64,000 nucleotides of DNA from the NCBI GenBank assembly GCA_016708825.1, contig JADJEZ010000010.1, positions 1 to 64,000 on the forward strand. The letters run 5' to 3'. The translations under genes were made by a program, and so were the position numbers. Positions 16,637-25,826 of the stretch are shown here, piece after piece. Under the pieces are notes generated by a model that was not told where the DNA came from, made no database searches, and saw only the letters and a program-made list of their open reading frames with translations. This stretch comes from Betaproteobacteria bacterium (GTDB lineage Bacteria; Pseudomonadota; Gammaproteobacteria; Burkholderiales; Usitatibacteraceae). The number at the start of each line of letters is the position of its first letter. The first letter of the stretch is position 1.

Positions 16637-17970
16637 GCGCTCCCGCGCGGGGCGTGCCGTTCGGCGAGGCGTTGCGCTTCTGGCTGAAACTGGGGTTCAT
16701 CAGTTTCGGCGGCCCCGCCGGGCAGATCGCGATCATGCACCGCGAGCTCGTGGAGACGCGGCGCTGGATCTCGGAGCGGCGCTTCCTGCACGCGCTCAAC
16801 TATTGCATGGTCCTGCCGGGGCCCGAGGCGCAGCAGCTCGCCACCTACATCGGCTGGCTGATGCACGGCGCGTGGGGCGGCATCGTCGCGGGGGCGCTCT
16901 TCGTCCTTCCGTCGCTTGCGATCCTCATCGCCCTGTCGTGGGCCTACCTCGCCTTCAGCCAGGCGCCGCTGGTCGCGGCCATCCTCGTCGGCGTGAAGCC
17001 CGCGGTCGTGGCGATCGTGGTCGCCGCGACCGTGCGGATCGGATCCCGGGCGCTGCACCACCCGTTCCACATGGCCATTGCCGTCGCAGCTTTCCTGGCG
17101 CTCGCCGTAGCCTCGGCGCCTTTTCCTCTGGTGATCGCCAGTGCCGCCGTGGCCGGCATTGCCGGGCGCCGCTTCGCGCCCGGAGCATCGCTGCACGCCG
17201 CGACGGCATCGGCGTCGCGGGAGCCCTCGGTCCTCGACGACGACACGATCGCGCCGGCCCACGCCGCCGCATCGATCGGGAAATTCGCGACGACGCTGGC
17301 CGTGGGAGCCGCCCTGTGGCTCGCGCCCTTCGCGGGCCTCGTGGCCGTCTTCGGGTCCGGCAACGACTTCGCGAACATGGCGCGCTTCTTCACCCAGGCG
17401 GCCTTCGTGACCTTTGGAGGCGCCTACGCCGTGCTTCCGTACGTGGTCGACAGCGCGGTCGACACCTTCGGCTGGGCCACGATGGCGCAGATGATCGACG
17501 GGCTCGCCCTCGGCGAGACGACTCCCGGCCCGCTGATCATGATCGTCGCATTCGTGGGTTTCGTCGGCGCCTGGACCAAGGCGACCCTCGGTCCGGAGGG
17601 TCTCGTCGCGGCCGGCATCCTCGGCGCGACGGTGGCAACGTGGTTCACCTTCCTGCCCTCCTTCGTCTTCATACTCGCGGGCGGCCCGTTCGTGGAGCGT
17701 TCCCGCGACGACGTGCACCTCGAGGGCCCGCTCTCGGCAATCACCGCGGCGGTAGTGGGCGTGATCGCGAGCCTCGCGGTGTTCTTCGCGTGGCACGTGT
17801 TCTGGCCCGGCGCAAGTGCGGCCACGCCCTTCCCGGGCGCGATGGACCTGCCGTCGGTGGCGATCGCCGTCGCCGCGTTGCTGCTGCTGGTGAAGGGGCG
17901 CGTGGGCGTTATCGGCGTCATTGCCGGGTCGGCGCTCGCGGGAGTCGCCCTCCAGGCGCTTGGCGCGTAG
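16633..17970 (+). CDS. chrA: Chromate efflux transporter ChrA
   Basis: A 445-aa inner-membrane protein of the CHR family, which exports chromate. Two homologous halves are visible, each opening with a hallmark segment: FGEALRFWLKLGFISFGGPAGQI in the first and FFTQAAFVTFGGAYAVLPYV in the second. Conserved LPGPEAQQLATYIG and ETTPGPLIM motifs follow in the respective halves. About ten to twelve hydrophobic segments span the protein. The GTG at 16,633 overlaps the chrB stop. The gene is convergent with moaC, only 9 bp apart. Confidence 0.93.
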   Translation: MSAPARGVPFGEALRFWLKLGFISFGGPAGQIAIMHRELVETRRWISERRFLHALNYCMVLPGPEAQQLATYIGWLMHGAWGGIVAGALFVLPSLAILIALSWAYLAFSQAPLVAAILVGVKPAVVAIVVAATVRIGSRALHHPFHMAIAVAAFLALAVASAPFPLVIASAAVAGIAGRRFAPGASLHAATASASREPSVLDDDTIAPAHAAASIGKFATTLAVGAALWLAPFAGLVAVFGSGNDFANMARFFTQAAFVTFGGAYAVLPYVVDSAVDTFGWATMAQMIDGLALGETTPGPLIMIVAFVGFVGAWTKATLGPEGLVAAGILGATVATWFTFLPSFVFILAGGPFVERSRDDVHLEGPLSAITAAVVGVIASLAVFFAWHVFWPGASAATPFPGAMDLPSVAIAVAALLLLVKGRVGVIGVIAGSALAGVALQALGA

Positions 17971-17979
17971 CGGGGAGTC

Positions 17980-18459
17980 TCAGGTCGCGGAGAAGTGGCC
18001 GGACTTCCCGCCGTCCTTTTCCAGCAGGCGGATGTCGCCCAGCGTCATGCCGCGGTCGACCGACTTGCACATGTCGTAGATCGTGAGCAGACCCACGCCC
18101 ACGGCGGTGAGCGCCTCCATCTCCACGCCGGTGCGTCCCCGGCATTGCGCGACGGCGCGGCAGGTCACGAGCGAGGCGCCTTCGTCCACGTCGAAGTGGA
18201 CCTCGAGGGCGGTGAGCGCGACGGGATGGCACAGCGGGATCAGCTCCCACGTGCGTTTCGCCGCCTGGATCGCCGCGATGCGAGCGACACCGAGTACATC
18301 GCCCTTCTTCGCGCTGCCGGAACGCACCAGCGCCAGCGTCTGCGCCTGCATGCGGATCACGCCCTCGGCGACGGCGCGGCGCGCGGTCTCGTCCTTGGGG
18401 CCGACGTCGACCATCCAGGCCTGGCCGCCTTGGTCGAAATGGGTGAGCTTTTCGTTCAT
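17980..18459 (-). CDS. moaC: Cyclic pyranopterin monophosphate synthase MoaC
   Basis: MoaC converts the MoaA product into cyclic pyranopterin monophosphate in molybdenum cofactor synthesis. The 159-aa protein has the expected length and motifs: THFDQGGQAWMVDVG at the start, the substrate-binding LIPLCHPVAL, GVEMEALTAVGVGLLTIYDM, and a late CKSVDRGM segment. It diverges from the BepA-like gene. moaA and other cofactor genes are not in the window. Confidence 0.97.
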   Translation of the reverse strand: MNEKLTHFDQGGQAWMVDVGPKDETARRAVAEGVIRMQAQTLALVRSGSAKKGDVLGVARIAAIQAAKRTWELIPLCHPVALTALEVHFDVDEGASLVTCRAVAQCRGRTGVEMEALTAVGVGLLTIYDMCKSVDRGMTLGDIRLLEKDGGKSGHFSAT

Positions 18460-18551
18460 AATCAGGCACTCCGGTTGCGGCGAACCATTGCCGCCGACGC
18501 GTGTCCCAAAGTATCCACGATTTCACTTCCGCCCGCTTCGGCTCCAAACCC

Positions 18552-20012
18552 ATGATGCGCCGCCTCGTCGCCCTCGCCGTCTGCGCCGCCCTGCTTCCGG
18601 TGCACGCGCAGGGCCTGCCCGACCTCGGCGACTCCTCCGACGCCGTGCTCTCGGACAAGCAGGAGCGCACCATCGGCAATCGCGTGATGCGCGAGGTGCG
18701 GATCGATCCCGCATTCATCGACGACCCCGAGATCTCCGATTACGTGAAGTCGCTGGGCAACCGCCTGCTGGGCGCGGCCGAGGCGCCCCGGCGCCCGATC
18801 GAATTCTTCGTCGTGCAGGACGACGCGGTCAATGCCTTCGCGCTGATCGGCGGGCACATCGGGCTGCACACGGGGCTGCTGCTGCTCACGCGCAACGAGT
18901 CCGAACTGGCGGGCGTGGTCGCCCACGAGATCTCGCACATCCTCCAGCGCCACCAGTCGCGCCTCTACCAGGGCCAGGGGAAATACCAGCTCGCCTCCCT
19001 CGCAGCGCTCGCGCTCGCCGTTCTTGCCTCGCGCGGCAGCAGTTCCCAGAGCAGCCAGGTCACCGAAGCGGCCATCGTGGGCGCGAGCGCCATCATGATG
19101 CAGGGGCAGCTCGACTACACGCGGGAGCACGAACGCGAGGCCGATCGCGTCGGCGTCTCGATCCTGGAGCGCGCCGGCTACGACCCGCGCGGCATGGTGA
19201 GCTTCTTCGAGCGCATGCAGCGCGCCAACCGCCTGAACGAGTTCAAGAGCGCGCCCTCGTACCTGCGCACGCACCCGCTCACGGTGGAGCGCATCGCCGA
19301 CATGCAGAGCCGCGTCGAGGCCATGGCCCCGAAGCTCGTCCCGGACAGCTTCGAATACCGCCTCGCCCGCGCCAAGATCCGCGCCGCCACGGGATCCTCG
19401 ACCGAGGCGATCGCCTATTTCCGCGACCAGCTCGCGGACCGCACGGTGCTTCGCCCCCGCGAGGACGTCTACGGGCTGGTGATCGCCCTGCGGCGCGCAC
19501 GGGATTTCGCCGCCGCGGAAAAGGAACTCTCCACGATCCGCACCGGCGAGGGCGCGGGCCCCGCGTTCGAATGGCTCGCCGCCCAGTTGCAGGCCGACCA
19601 GGGGCGCACCGACAGCGCCGTCGAGACCTACCGCGCCGCGCTCAAGGCCCATCCGCGCCACCGCGGGCTCGTGTACGGCCTCGCACTGCTCCTGCTCGAC
19701 GCGGGGCGCACCGCGGAGGCCATCGCGTGGCTGGAAGAGCGCGTACGCCTCTCGCCGGACGATGCGAAGCTCTACGAACTGCAGTCGCGCGCCTACACGG
19801 CCGCGGGCAATCGCCTGGCCCAGCATCGCGCCCTCGCCGAGGCCTATTACCTCCGGGGAAACCTCGCCGCCGCGGTGGACCAGCTCGAACTCGCCACCCA
19901 GGTGCGCGGTTCGGACTTCTACGCGCTCTCGAGCGCGGAGGCTCGGCTTCGCGAACTCAGGTCCCGGCTCGAGGTGGAGCGCGAGGCCGAGAAGGCCCTG
20001 AAGCTCAGCTGA
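18552..20012 (+). CDS. bepA: Periplasmic M48 metalloprotease with TPR domain, BepA-like
   Basis: BepA-type proteases degrade or chaperone misassembled outer-membrane proteins such as LptD. A signal peptide (MMRRLVALAVCAALLPVHA) at the ATG 18,552 supports this start over a GTG 51 bp upstream. The zinc motif HEISH (about residue 135) and the downstream glutamate in EHEREADRVG are present. C-terminal residues about 280-470 are helical repeats of TPR type (AIAYFRDQL, AVETYRAALKAHPRHRG, AEAYYLRGNLAAAVDQLE). Length is 486 aa, as for the family. soxX starts at the last base of its stop codon, so soxXA lie in the same transcript. Confidence 0.9.
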   Translation: MMRRLVALAVCAALLPVHAQGLPDLGDSSDAVLSDKQERTIGNRVMREVRIDPAFIDDPEISDYVKSLGNRLLGAAEAPRRPIEFFVVQDDAVNAFALIGGHIGLHTGLLLLTRNESELAGVVAHEISHILQRHQSRLYQGQGKYQLASLAALALAVLASRGSSSQSSQVTEAAIVGASAIMMQGQLDYTREHEREADRVGVSILERAGYDPRGMVSFFERMQRANRLNEFKSAPSYLRTHPLTVERIADMQSRVEAMAPKLVPDSFEYRLARAKIRAATGSSTEAIAYFRDQLADRTVLRPREDVYGLVIALRRARDFAAAEKELSTIRTGEGAGPAFEWLAAQLQADQGRTDSAVETYRAALKAHPRHRGLVYGLALLLLDAGRTAEAIAWLEERVRLSPDDAKLYELQSRAYTAAGNRLAQHRALAEAYYLRGNLAAAVDQLELATQVRGSDFYALSSAEARLRELRSRLEVEREAEKALKLS

Positions 20013-20356
20013 TGGGAGCGGGCCTTCGCCTTGTCGCCGCCGGAGCGATGCTCGCGGCGACCACCGCCTGGGGACAGGCGGTCGAAGGCCGCGATCTCTT
20101 CACCCGCGCGGACAAGGGAGGCTGCATCGCCTGCCACCAATTGCCTCCGGGATCGGGCCCCGTGGTGCGCGCGGATGTCGGGCCGCGCCTGGACGCGGCA
20201 CGTCTCCAGGGATGGGACCGCGCAAGGCTGCGCGCCCTGCTCGAGGACCCCACGCGGGCCAACCCGGGCACCGTGATGCCGCCCTACGGGCGTCACCGGT
20301 TGCTCGAGGCGGGCGAGATCGAGCGCCTCGTCGACTTCCTGCATGCGCTTCGCTGA
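20012..20356 (+). CDS. soxX: SoxX-like monoheme cytochrome c
   Basis: A 114-aa exported c-type cytochrome. A signal peptide (LRLVAAGAMLAATTAWG) is followed by one haem site (GCIACH) and a distal methionine ligand in TVMPPYG, the arrangement in SoxX. In sulfur oxidisers SoxX pairs with SoxA to attach thiosulfate to the carrier SoxYZ. Its 3' end overlaps soxA by 14 bp. No soxYZ, soxB or soxCD gene is present in the window, so the pair is an orphan here and may serve another thiol or c-type electron role. Confidence 0.82.
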   Translation: MGAGLRLVAAGAMLAATTAWGQAVEGRDLFTRADKGGCIACHQLPPGSGPVVRADVGPRLDAARLQGWDRARLRALLEDPTRANPGTVMPPYGRHRLLEAGEIERLVDFLHALR

Positions 20357-21197
20357 ACTGCGGCTTCCCGTCGCCCTGCTCCTCGCGGCGGTCCTGCCGC
20401 TTCCGGCGCTCGCCGGCGCGGAGGACGTGCGGCGCGACATCACCTCCCGCATGGCCGCGCAGTTTCCGGGCCTTTCGCCCGCGGACCTGGCGGGAGGATC
20501 GGCGGCCTTCGATGCCGGGCGCCGTGCCGAGGCCGAGCGCAACGCGCCCGGGCCCGGCGCCGCGGAGGCAATCGAGGCCGGGCAACGGATCTGGAAGCGC
20601 AAGTTCGCCAACGGCCGCTCCCTCGCCGGGTGCTTTCCGAACGGCGGGCGGCGAATCGCCGCGGCCTATCCGCACTACGACCGGCGCGTGAAGCGCCTCG
20701 TCACGCTCGAGACCGCGGTGAACCAGTGCCTGAAGACCCACGGCGAGCCGCTGCTCGATGCGGGCGACCCCGACACCATGGGCGCGGTGCTGGCCTACCT
20801 GCGCACGCTCTCGCAAGGACGCAAGATCGCGATCAGCGTCTCCTCGCCCCAGGCCGAGGCGCGGTTCGAGGAGGGCCGGCGCCTGTACTTCACCCGCATG
20901 GGCCAGCGCAACTACGCCTGCGCGTCGTGCCACCTGAACCATGCCGGCAGGTTCTTCGGCGACACGGCGATCCCCGCGCCCGTGGGCTCGGCCGCGCAAT
21001 GGCCGCACCTGCGCGAGGGCCGCCCGATGACACTGCAGATGCGCGTGCGCGAGTGCCTCGAACGCATGGGTGCCGCGGCATTTCCCGCGGGCTCCGACGA
21101 TCTCGCCCATCTCGACTATTTCCTCTCCTACCTGTCCAACGGGATCGAGATCCGGCCCAATGCCTGGCGAGCGCCCCTTGCGCCCGGCCACTGGTAA
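20343..21197 (+). CDS. soxA: SoxA-like cytochrome, thiosulfate-oxidising complex subunit
   Basis: A 284-aa periplasmic protein with a signal peptide (residues about 1-25). One haem site is visible (ACASCH, about residue 196). The N-terminal half has a lone Cys (LAGCFPNGG) instead of a second CxxCH, matching mono-haem SoxA proteins. The segment RVRECLERMGAAAFPAGSDD contains the conserved cysteine that becomes the persulfide ligand and active site. It overlaps soxX and ends 68 bp before macA. The partner proteins SoxYZ and SoxB are not nearby. Confidence 0.87.
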   Translation: MRFAELRLPVALLLAAVLPLPALAGAEDVRRDITSRMAAQFPGLSPADLAGGSAAFDAGRRAEAERNAPGPGAAEAIEAGQRIWKRKFANGRSLAGCFPNGGRRIAAAYPHYDRRVKRLVTLETAVNQCLKTHGEPLLDAGDPDTMGAVLAYLRTLSQGRKIAISVSSPQAEARFEEGRRLYFTRMGQRNYACASCHLNHAGRFFGDTAIPAPVGSAAQWPHLREGRPMTLQMRVRECLERMGAAAFPAGSDDLAHLDYFLSYLSNGIEIRPNAWRAPLAPGHW

Positions 21198-21265
21198 GCA
21201 TTGGCAAGGCACCGGCGCGGGACGCTCCGCACTAGAATAGCGACCACAAGAAGAGCCCGCGACCC

Positions 21266-22474
21266 ATGACCGGCAAGATCCTCCGCGCCCGCATCCTCCT
21301 TCCCGTCCTCGCCCTGGGCGTGGCCATCGCCGGCTACGCCTGGTGGAAAGGCGGCGACACGGCGGACCCCGCCACGCGCTGGCGCCTGGAAGCGGCCGAC
21401 CGCGGCGACGTCGTGCAGGTGATCTCCGCCAACGGCAACGTGAATCCCGTGACGTCGGTCAACGTGGGAACGCAGGTGTCGGGCGCCATCATCAAGCTGC
21501 ACGCGGACTTCAACAGCGAGGTGAAGGAAGGCCAGCTCCTGGCCGAACTCGACCCCGCGCTCTTCAACGCCGCCCTCGCGCAGAGCGAGGCGAACCTGAA
21601 CAGCGCCCGCGCCGGGCTTCGCCTCGCCGAGACGAAGGAGGCCCGCACCCGCTCCCTCGTCGGCAAGGGCTTCATCTCCCAGGCGGAGCTGGACACCGCC
21701 GTGAAGGAGCTGGAAGCCGCCCAGGCCCAGGTCGAGCTCGTGAAAGCCCAGGTGGAGCGCGACCGGACCAACCTGCGCTACACCGTGATCCGCTCGCCCA
21801 TCTCCGGCGTCGTCGTGGCGAGAAACGTCGAGCTCGGGCAGACCGTGGCGGCGAGTTTCAACACGCCCACGCTCTTCCAGATCGCCCGGGACCTCGCGCA
21901 GATGCAGATCGAGACGAGCATCGCCGAGGCCGACATCGGCGGCATCAAGTCGGGACAGGCGGCGCGCTTCCGGGTGGACGCCTACCCTGGCCAGTTCTTC
22001 CGGGGCGAAGTGAAGCAGGTCCGGCTCAATCCCACCATCCAGTCCAACGTGGTGAGCTACACGGTCATCGTGAGCGCCGACAACGCGGAGGCGAAGTTGA
22101 AGCCCGGCATGACGGCGTTCGTGCAGATCACCGCGAACCGCCGCGAGGGCGTTCTGCGCGTGCCCAATGCCGCCCTGCGCTTCCGGCCACCGGCGGACCC
22201 CGCGCAGCCCGGCAAGTCCGCCGCGGGCGCCTCCACGAAGCAGGCCGGCGGATCGGGCCCGGGAAAATCAGCTGGCGGAAGGCGCGATGCCGCCATGCGC
22301 GTCTTCAAGGTGGACGGCGGCAAGCTCGTGGCCGTGCCCGTCCAGGTCGGGGTTTCCGACACGACGTGGACGGAGATCGTGGGCGGGTCCGTCGCCGAGG
22401 GCGACAAGCTCGTCACGCGCGACTTGGCCGGCCAGGGCAGCGCGCAGTCGCAGATGCGCCTGCGCATGTTCTAG
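21266..22474 (+). CDS. macA: MacA-type periplasmic adaptor (HlyD/RND membrane fusion protein)
   Basis: A 402-aa adaptor that links an inner-membrane MacB transporter to an outer-membrane channel. A single N-terminal membrane anchor (LPVLALGVAIAGYAWW) is followed by the barrel-sandwich half (GNVNPVTSVNVGTQVSG), a long alpha-hairpin (about residues 95-165, rich in Ala/Glu/Leu), the second lipoyl half (RYTVIRSPISGVVVARNVELGQTV) and the beta-barrel domain. A Gly/Ala/Ser-rich insertion (about residues 315-345) interrupts the membrane-proximal domain. The two MacB parts follow immediately. No TolC-like gene is seen. Confidence 0.9.
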   Translation: MTGKILRARILLPVLALGVAIAGYAWWKGGDTADPATRWRLEAADRGDVVQVISANGNVNPVTSVNVGTQVSGAIIKLHADFNSEVKEGQLLAELDPALFNAALAQSEANLNSARAGLRLAETKEARTRSLVGKGFISQAELDTAVKELEAAQAQVELVKAQVERDRTNLRYTVIRSPISGVVVARNVELGQTVAASFNTPTLFQIARDLAQMQIETSIAEADIGGIKSGQAARFRVDAYPGQFFRGEVKQVRLNPTIQSNVVSYTVIVSADNAEAKLKPGMTAFVQITANRREGVLRVPNAALRFRPPADPAQPGKSAAGASTKQAGGSGPGKSAGGRRDAAMRVFKVDGGKLVAVPVQVGVSDTTWTEIVGGSVAEGDKLVTRDLAGQGSAQSQMRLRMF

Positions 22475-22478
22475 GGCC

Positions 22479-23189
22479 ATGTCCGGCCGCTTCATCGAGG
22501 TCGAGGATCTCGGCAAGCAATACGAGGCCGCCGCGCCCGGCACACCGCCGGCGCTGCAATCGGTCTCGCTCGCGATCGAGGCGGGAGAATTCGTCGCGGT
22601 GATGGGGCCGTCGGGCTCGGGCAAGTCCACGTTCATGAACCTGGTCGGGCTCCTCGACACGCCCACGGGAGGCACCTACCGCCTCAACGGCCAGAACGTC
22701 GCGGGCCTCACCACCGACGAACTCGCCCACGTGCGCAACCGCGTCTTCGGCTTCGTCTTCCAGGGCTTCAACCTCCTCAAGCGGATCACCGCCTCGGAGA
22801 ACGTGGCCCTTCCCATGGTCTATGCCGGCACGCCCGGGGCCGAGCGGCGCCGTCGCGCGGGCGACCTGCTCGCGAAGGTGGGGCTCGCTCCCTACGCCGA
22901 CGCGATGCCCAACCGCCTCTCCGGCGGCCAGCAGCAAAGGGTGGCCATCGCCCGGTCGCTCGCCAACCACCCGCAGCTGATCCTCGCCGACGAGCCCACG
23001 GGAAACCTGGACACGCAAACGAGCGCCGAGATCATGGCCCTCTTCACGACGCTCAACCGCGAGACCGGCGTGACGATCCTGCTGGTCACCCACGAGCACG
23101 ACATCGCGCAGTACGCGAACCGCCTCATACGCTTCAAGGACGGCCTCGTGGTGCACGACGGCGCCGTGGTCCACGAGGGCGCGGCGTGA
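22479..23189 (+). CDS. MacB-type ABC transporter ATP-binding protein
   Basis: A 236-aa ABC ATPase of the MacB/LolD group. Walker A (GPSGSGKS), the Q-loop (FVFQGFNLL), signature (LSGGQQQRVAIAR), Walker B (LILADEP) with TGNLDT, and the switch histidine (LLVTHEHD) are all present. It is encoded separately from the permease, as in split MacAB systems. The ATG lies 5 bp after the macA stop; its stop overlaps the permease GTG (GTGA). The substrate is unknown; relatives export macrolides, peptides or lipids. Confidence 0.93.
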   Translation: MSGRFIEVEDLGKQYEAAAPGTPPALQSVSLAIEAGEFVAVMGPSGSGKSTFMNLVGLLDTPTGGTYRLNGQNVAGLTTDELAHVRNRVFGFVFQGFNLLKRITASENVALPMVYAGTPGAERRRRAGDLLAKVGLAPYADAMPNRLSGGQQQRVAIARSLANHPQLILADEPTGNLDTQTSAEIMALFTTLNRETGVTILLVTHEHDIAQYANRLIRFKDGLVVHDGAVVHEGAA

Positions 23190-24409
23190 ACCTCCTCGCC
23201 GTGCTGCGCGAGGCCGCGCGCTCCCTCAACGCCAACAAGATGCGCACGTTCCTCACGATGCTCGGCATGGTGATCGGGGTGGCCGCCGTGGTGCTCATGC
23301 TCGCGGTGGGCACGGGCGCCCAGAACCAGGTGAACCGCGCCGTCTCCTCGATGGGCAGCAACCTGCTGGTGATCCTTTCCGGGAGCACCAGCGCGGGGAC
23401 GCTGCGGTTCGGCTCAGGCAATGCACCGACGCTCACCACGGGCGACGCGGAGGCCATCGCGAGCCTGCCCAACGTGCAGGCGGTCGCTCCTACCTTCCCC
23501 GGCGGCGCGCAGGTCGCCTACGGCATCAACAACTGGGGCACGCAGGTCCTGGGCGTCACGCCCGAATACACCTCGGTCCGCGACTGGCCCGTGGAATCCG
23601 GCGACGCCATCAGCGAGACCGACATCCGCAGCTCCACCCGCGTGGCCCTCCTCGGGGCCACCGTCGTGGAGAAGCTCTTCGACACCGAGGACCCGGTGGG
23701 GAAGACCATCCGCATCCGCGGCCAGCCGTTCCAGGTCCTGGGGGTCCTCCGGAAGAAGGGCCAGAGCCTCGACGGGCGCGACCAGGACGACTCCATCCTC
23801 GTCCCGATCACTACCGCCCAGAACAAGCTCTTCGGCAATCGCTTCCCCGGCACCGTGCGATTTGTCTTCGTGCAGGCGGTGAGCCAGGAGGCCACCGCCG
23901 CGGCGGAAAACGACATCACGCTGCTCCTGCGCCAGCGCCACCGCATCCAGCCGGATGCGGAGGACGACTTCACGGTGCGCAACCTCACGCAGGTGGCGGA
24001 GGCCGCTTCCGCCACGGCGCGCATCCTGTCCCTCATGCTCGGGGCCATCGGATCGATCTCGCTCGTGGTCGGCGGCATCGGGATCATGAACATCATGCTG
24101 GTGTCGGTGACCGAGCGCACCCGCGAGATCGGCATCCGCATGGCCATTGGCGCGCGCCAGCGCGACGTGCTGATGCAGTTTCTTCTCGAGGCCCTGATGA
24201 TCTGCATCGTGGGCGGCGTGATCGGCATCGCGTTCGGCGTGGCCGGCGCCCTCGCCATCGGCAACGCGATGAAGATCGAGGTGGCATTCTCGGCGTGGGT
24301 GATGCTCGTGGCCTTCGCCGTGTCGGCGGCCACCGGGATCTTCTTCGGGTTCTGGCCGGCCCGCCGCGCCGCGGGCCTGCGGCCGGTCGAAGCGCTACGC
24401 CACGAATAG
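23186..24409 (+). CDS. MacB-type ABC transporter permease (FtsX family)
   Basis: A 407-aa inner-membrane permease with FtsX-type topology: one N-terminal helix (TFLTMLGMVIGVAAVVLML), a large periplasmic domain (about residues 50-270) and three C-terminal helices. The second helix carries the conserved GGIGIMNIMLVSVTERTREIG segment and the third is followed by PARRAAGLRPVEALRHE. It completes a macA / ATPase / permease operon. The 3' end is convergent with the TfpX-like gene, 13 bp apart. Confidence 0.93.
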   Translation: MNLLAVLREAARSLNANKMRTFLTMLGMVIGVAAVVLMLAVGTGAQNQVNRAVSSMGSNLLVILSGSTSAGTLRFGSGNAPTLTTGDAEAIASLPNVQAVAPTFPGGAQVAYGINNWGTQVLGVTPEYTSVRDWPVESGDAISETDIRSSTRVALLGATVVEKLFDTEDPVGKTIRIRGQPFQVLGVLRKKGQSLDGRDQDDSILVPITTAQNKLFGNRFPGTVRFVFVQAVSQEATAAAENDITLLLRQRHRIQPDAEDDFTVRNLTQVAEAASATARILSLMLGAIGSISLVVGGIGIMNIMLVSVTERTREIGIRMAIGARQRDVLMQFLLEALMICIVGGVIGIAFGVAGALAIGNAMKIEVAFSAWVMLVAFAVSAATGIFFGFWPARRAAGLRPVEALRHE

Positions 24410-24422
24410 GCGCAGTGCCGCC

Positions 24423-25173
24423 CTACCAGGGAATCAGCTCCAGGAAACCGGCGACCGATCCGTCCTTTGCGTCGAGCAGGACGCAGTAGTCGCGGCTTCG
24501 CGCCTTGAGGGGCAGGAAGCGAAGCTCGCCTTCCTTGCGGCCGAGTTCGCGCGAGCCTGCCGTCGATCCTCGCGCCCTCCTCGGGATGGCGCCTGCGCAG
24601 CACGGCGAGCGGCCTCGAGACCTTCAGCGCCCGCGCCGCGAGCACCTCGTACTTCACGTAGTACTGGGGGAAGGTCTGGAGATCGGCACCGGCGAGCGCC
24701 GACTGGATGATGCGCATCTGCTCCTTCGAATCCGCGGGGCTCTGTACTCCTACGGTCCGGGGCCGGCCCCAGGGAATGCCCTGGAACGCGGGATCGGACA
24801 CCCGGGCGAGCTCGGATTCCTTCAGATCGTTGGCCGCGACGAGGTCGAACCGGTCGACGGTGAACACCATGTACACCGGGCGCACCTCGGCGATCACTTG
24901 CACGCCGTAGGCGAGCGCGAGCGCCTGGATCGCGCCTATGACGGCCAGGTCCATCCGCAGCAGCCTCCTCGCCTTGCGCGGGTTGAAGACGACCAGCGTG
25001 ATGAGCGGCCCCAGGACCACGTCCACGCCGAGCAGGATCAGGACGAGGTCGTTTCCGCCCATGGCCGTGAAGAACAGGCCGGGGTACCAGACGAGGAGCA
25101 TCGTGCCCACGACGATCGTGCCGATCGCCGCGCTGATGCCCAGATGGATCGCAAAGGCCTTCCAGCGATTCAT
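24423..25173 (-). CDS. TfpX/TfpZ-like type IV pilin accessory protein (frameshifted near 3' end)
   Basis: An inner-membrane protein of about 250 aa. It starts MNRWKAFAIHLGISAAIG, the family's opening, and has helices at about residues 8-30, 38-60 and 70-95 followed by a soluble C-terminal domain. TfpX/TfpZ proteins sit beside pilin genes and assist pilin stability or assembly. The pilin gene is 129 bp upstream on the same strand. Near 24,550 the frame changes (one base gained or two lost). The other frame then reads LGRKEGELRFLPLK and ends at the TAG at 24,423-24,425. Without correction the reading frame runs far into the opposite-strand MacB permease, which is not credible. Confidence 0.75.
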
Positions 25174-25240
25174 GGCAGGGATGTGCGCTACGGGATGGTC
25201 GCAATTATCGCGCAAGGGGAGATGGACGCAAAGCGCCCCC

Positions 25241-25275
25241 AGAAAAAGAGAAAGGGCGGGGAAAACCCCGCCCTT
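25241..25275 (-). terminator. Rho-independent terminator after pilA
   Basis: AAGGGCGGGG (25,252-25,261) pairs with 25,266-25,275 across a four-base loop. On the minus strand it is followed by a T-rich tract (TTCTCTTTTT). It lies just past the pilA stop and upstream of the TfpX-like gene, so that gene is reached by read-through or has its own promoter. Confidence 0.85.
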
Positions 25276-25302
25276 CCGTACCGCGGCAAAGCAGTCAGGC
25301 GA

Positions 25303-25758
25303 TTACAGCGAGGCCTGGCGGCAGTTGGCCGGGAAGAACTTCCATTCGGTGTTGGCCGCATCCGTGCTGCAATGCCAGCCGGTCACCGACGTCGTGCCGT
25401 CGTTCAGCACGCCGGGGGACTTCTCGGCTTGCAGGAACAGGTTCTTCGCGTCGACCTTGGCGTCCACCGCCTTGATCTGGACCCCGATCTTCGCGCCGGC
25501 AACGGTGACGGCGTTCACGTAGGTGGTCTGGGTCTGCGAGCAACCGGCTTCGTTCACGTTGGCCGGCAGCACGTTCTTCGAGGCGATGAACTCGCCCACG
25601 GAGGTCTTGCACGCGCCGGCAGTGGCCGCGACTTCCGTGATCTTGGAACGCTTCAGGTAATCCTGGTAGGCGGGAATGGCGACCGCCGCGAGGATGCCGA
25701 TGATCGCGACGACGATCATCAGTTCGATCAGGGTGAAACCTTGCTGGATTTTCTTCAT
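25303..25758 (-). CDS. pilA: Type IV major pilin PilA
   Basis: A 151-aa type IVa pilin. The short leader MKKIQQG precedes the prepilin peptidase site and the N-methylated Phe of the hydrophobic helix (G/FTLIELMIVVAIIGILA); the conserved Glu5 of the mature protein is present. Two cysteine pairs are plausible: C in GACKTS with C in EAGCSQ, and the C-terminal pair GWHC...ANC that forms the D-loop. The ATG at 25,758 is chosen over one 45 bp upstream because it gives the correct leader. A sigma54 promoter lies 69-84 bp upstream. Confidence 0.95.
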   Translation of the reverse strand: MKKIQQGFTLIELMIVVAIIGILAAVAIPAYQDYLKRSKITEVAATAGACKTSVGEFIASKNVLPANVNEAGCSQTQTTYVNAVTVAGAKIGVQIKAVDAKVDAKNLFLQAEKSPGVLNDGTTSVTGWHCSTDAANTEWKFFPANCRQASL

Positions 25759-25826
25759 CGGGAGACTCCGTTTTGAGTTGGAAGGCTGGGCCAGTGAAAC
25801 CACACCGGGGTGTGCGGGGTTAATAG

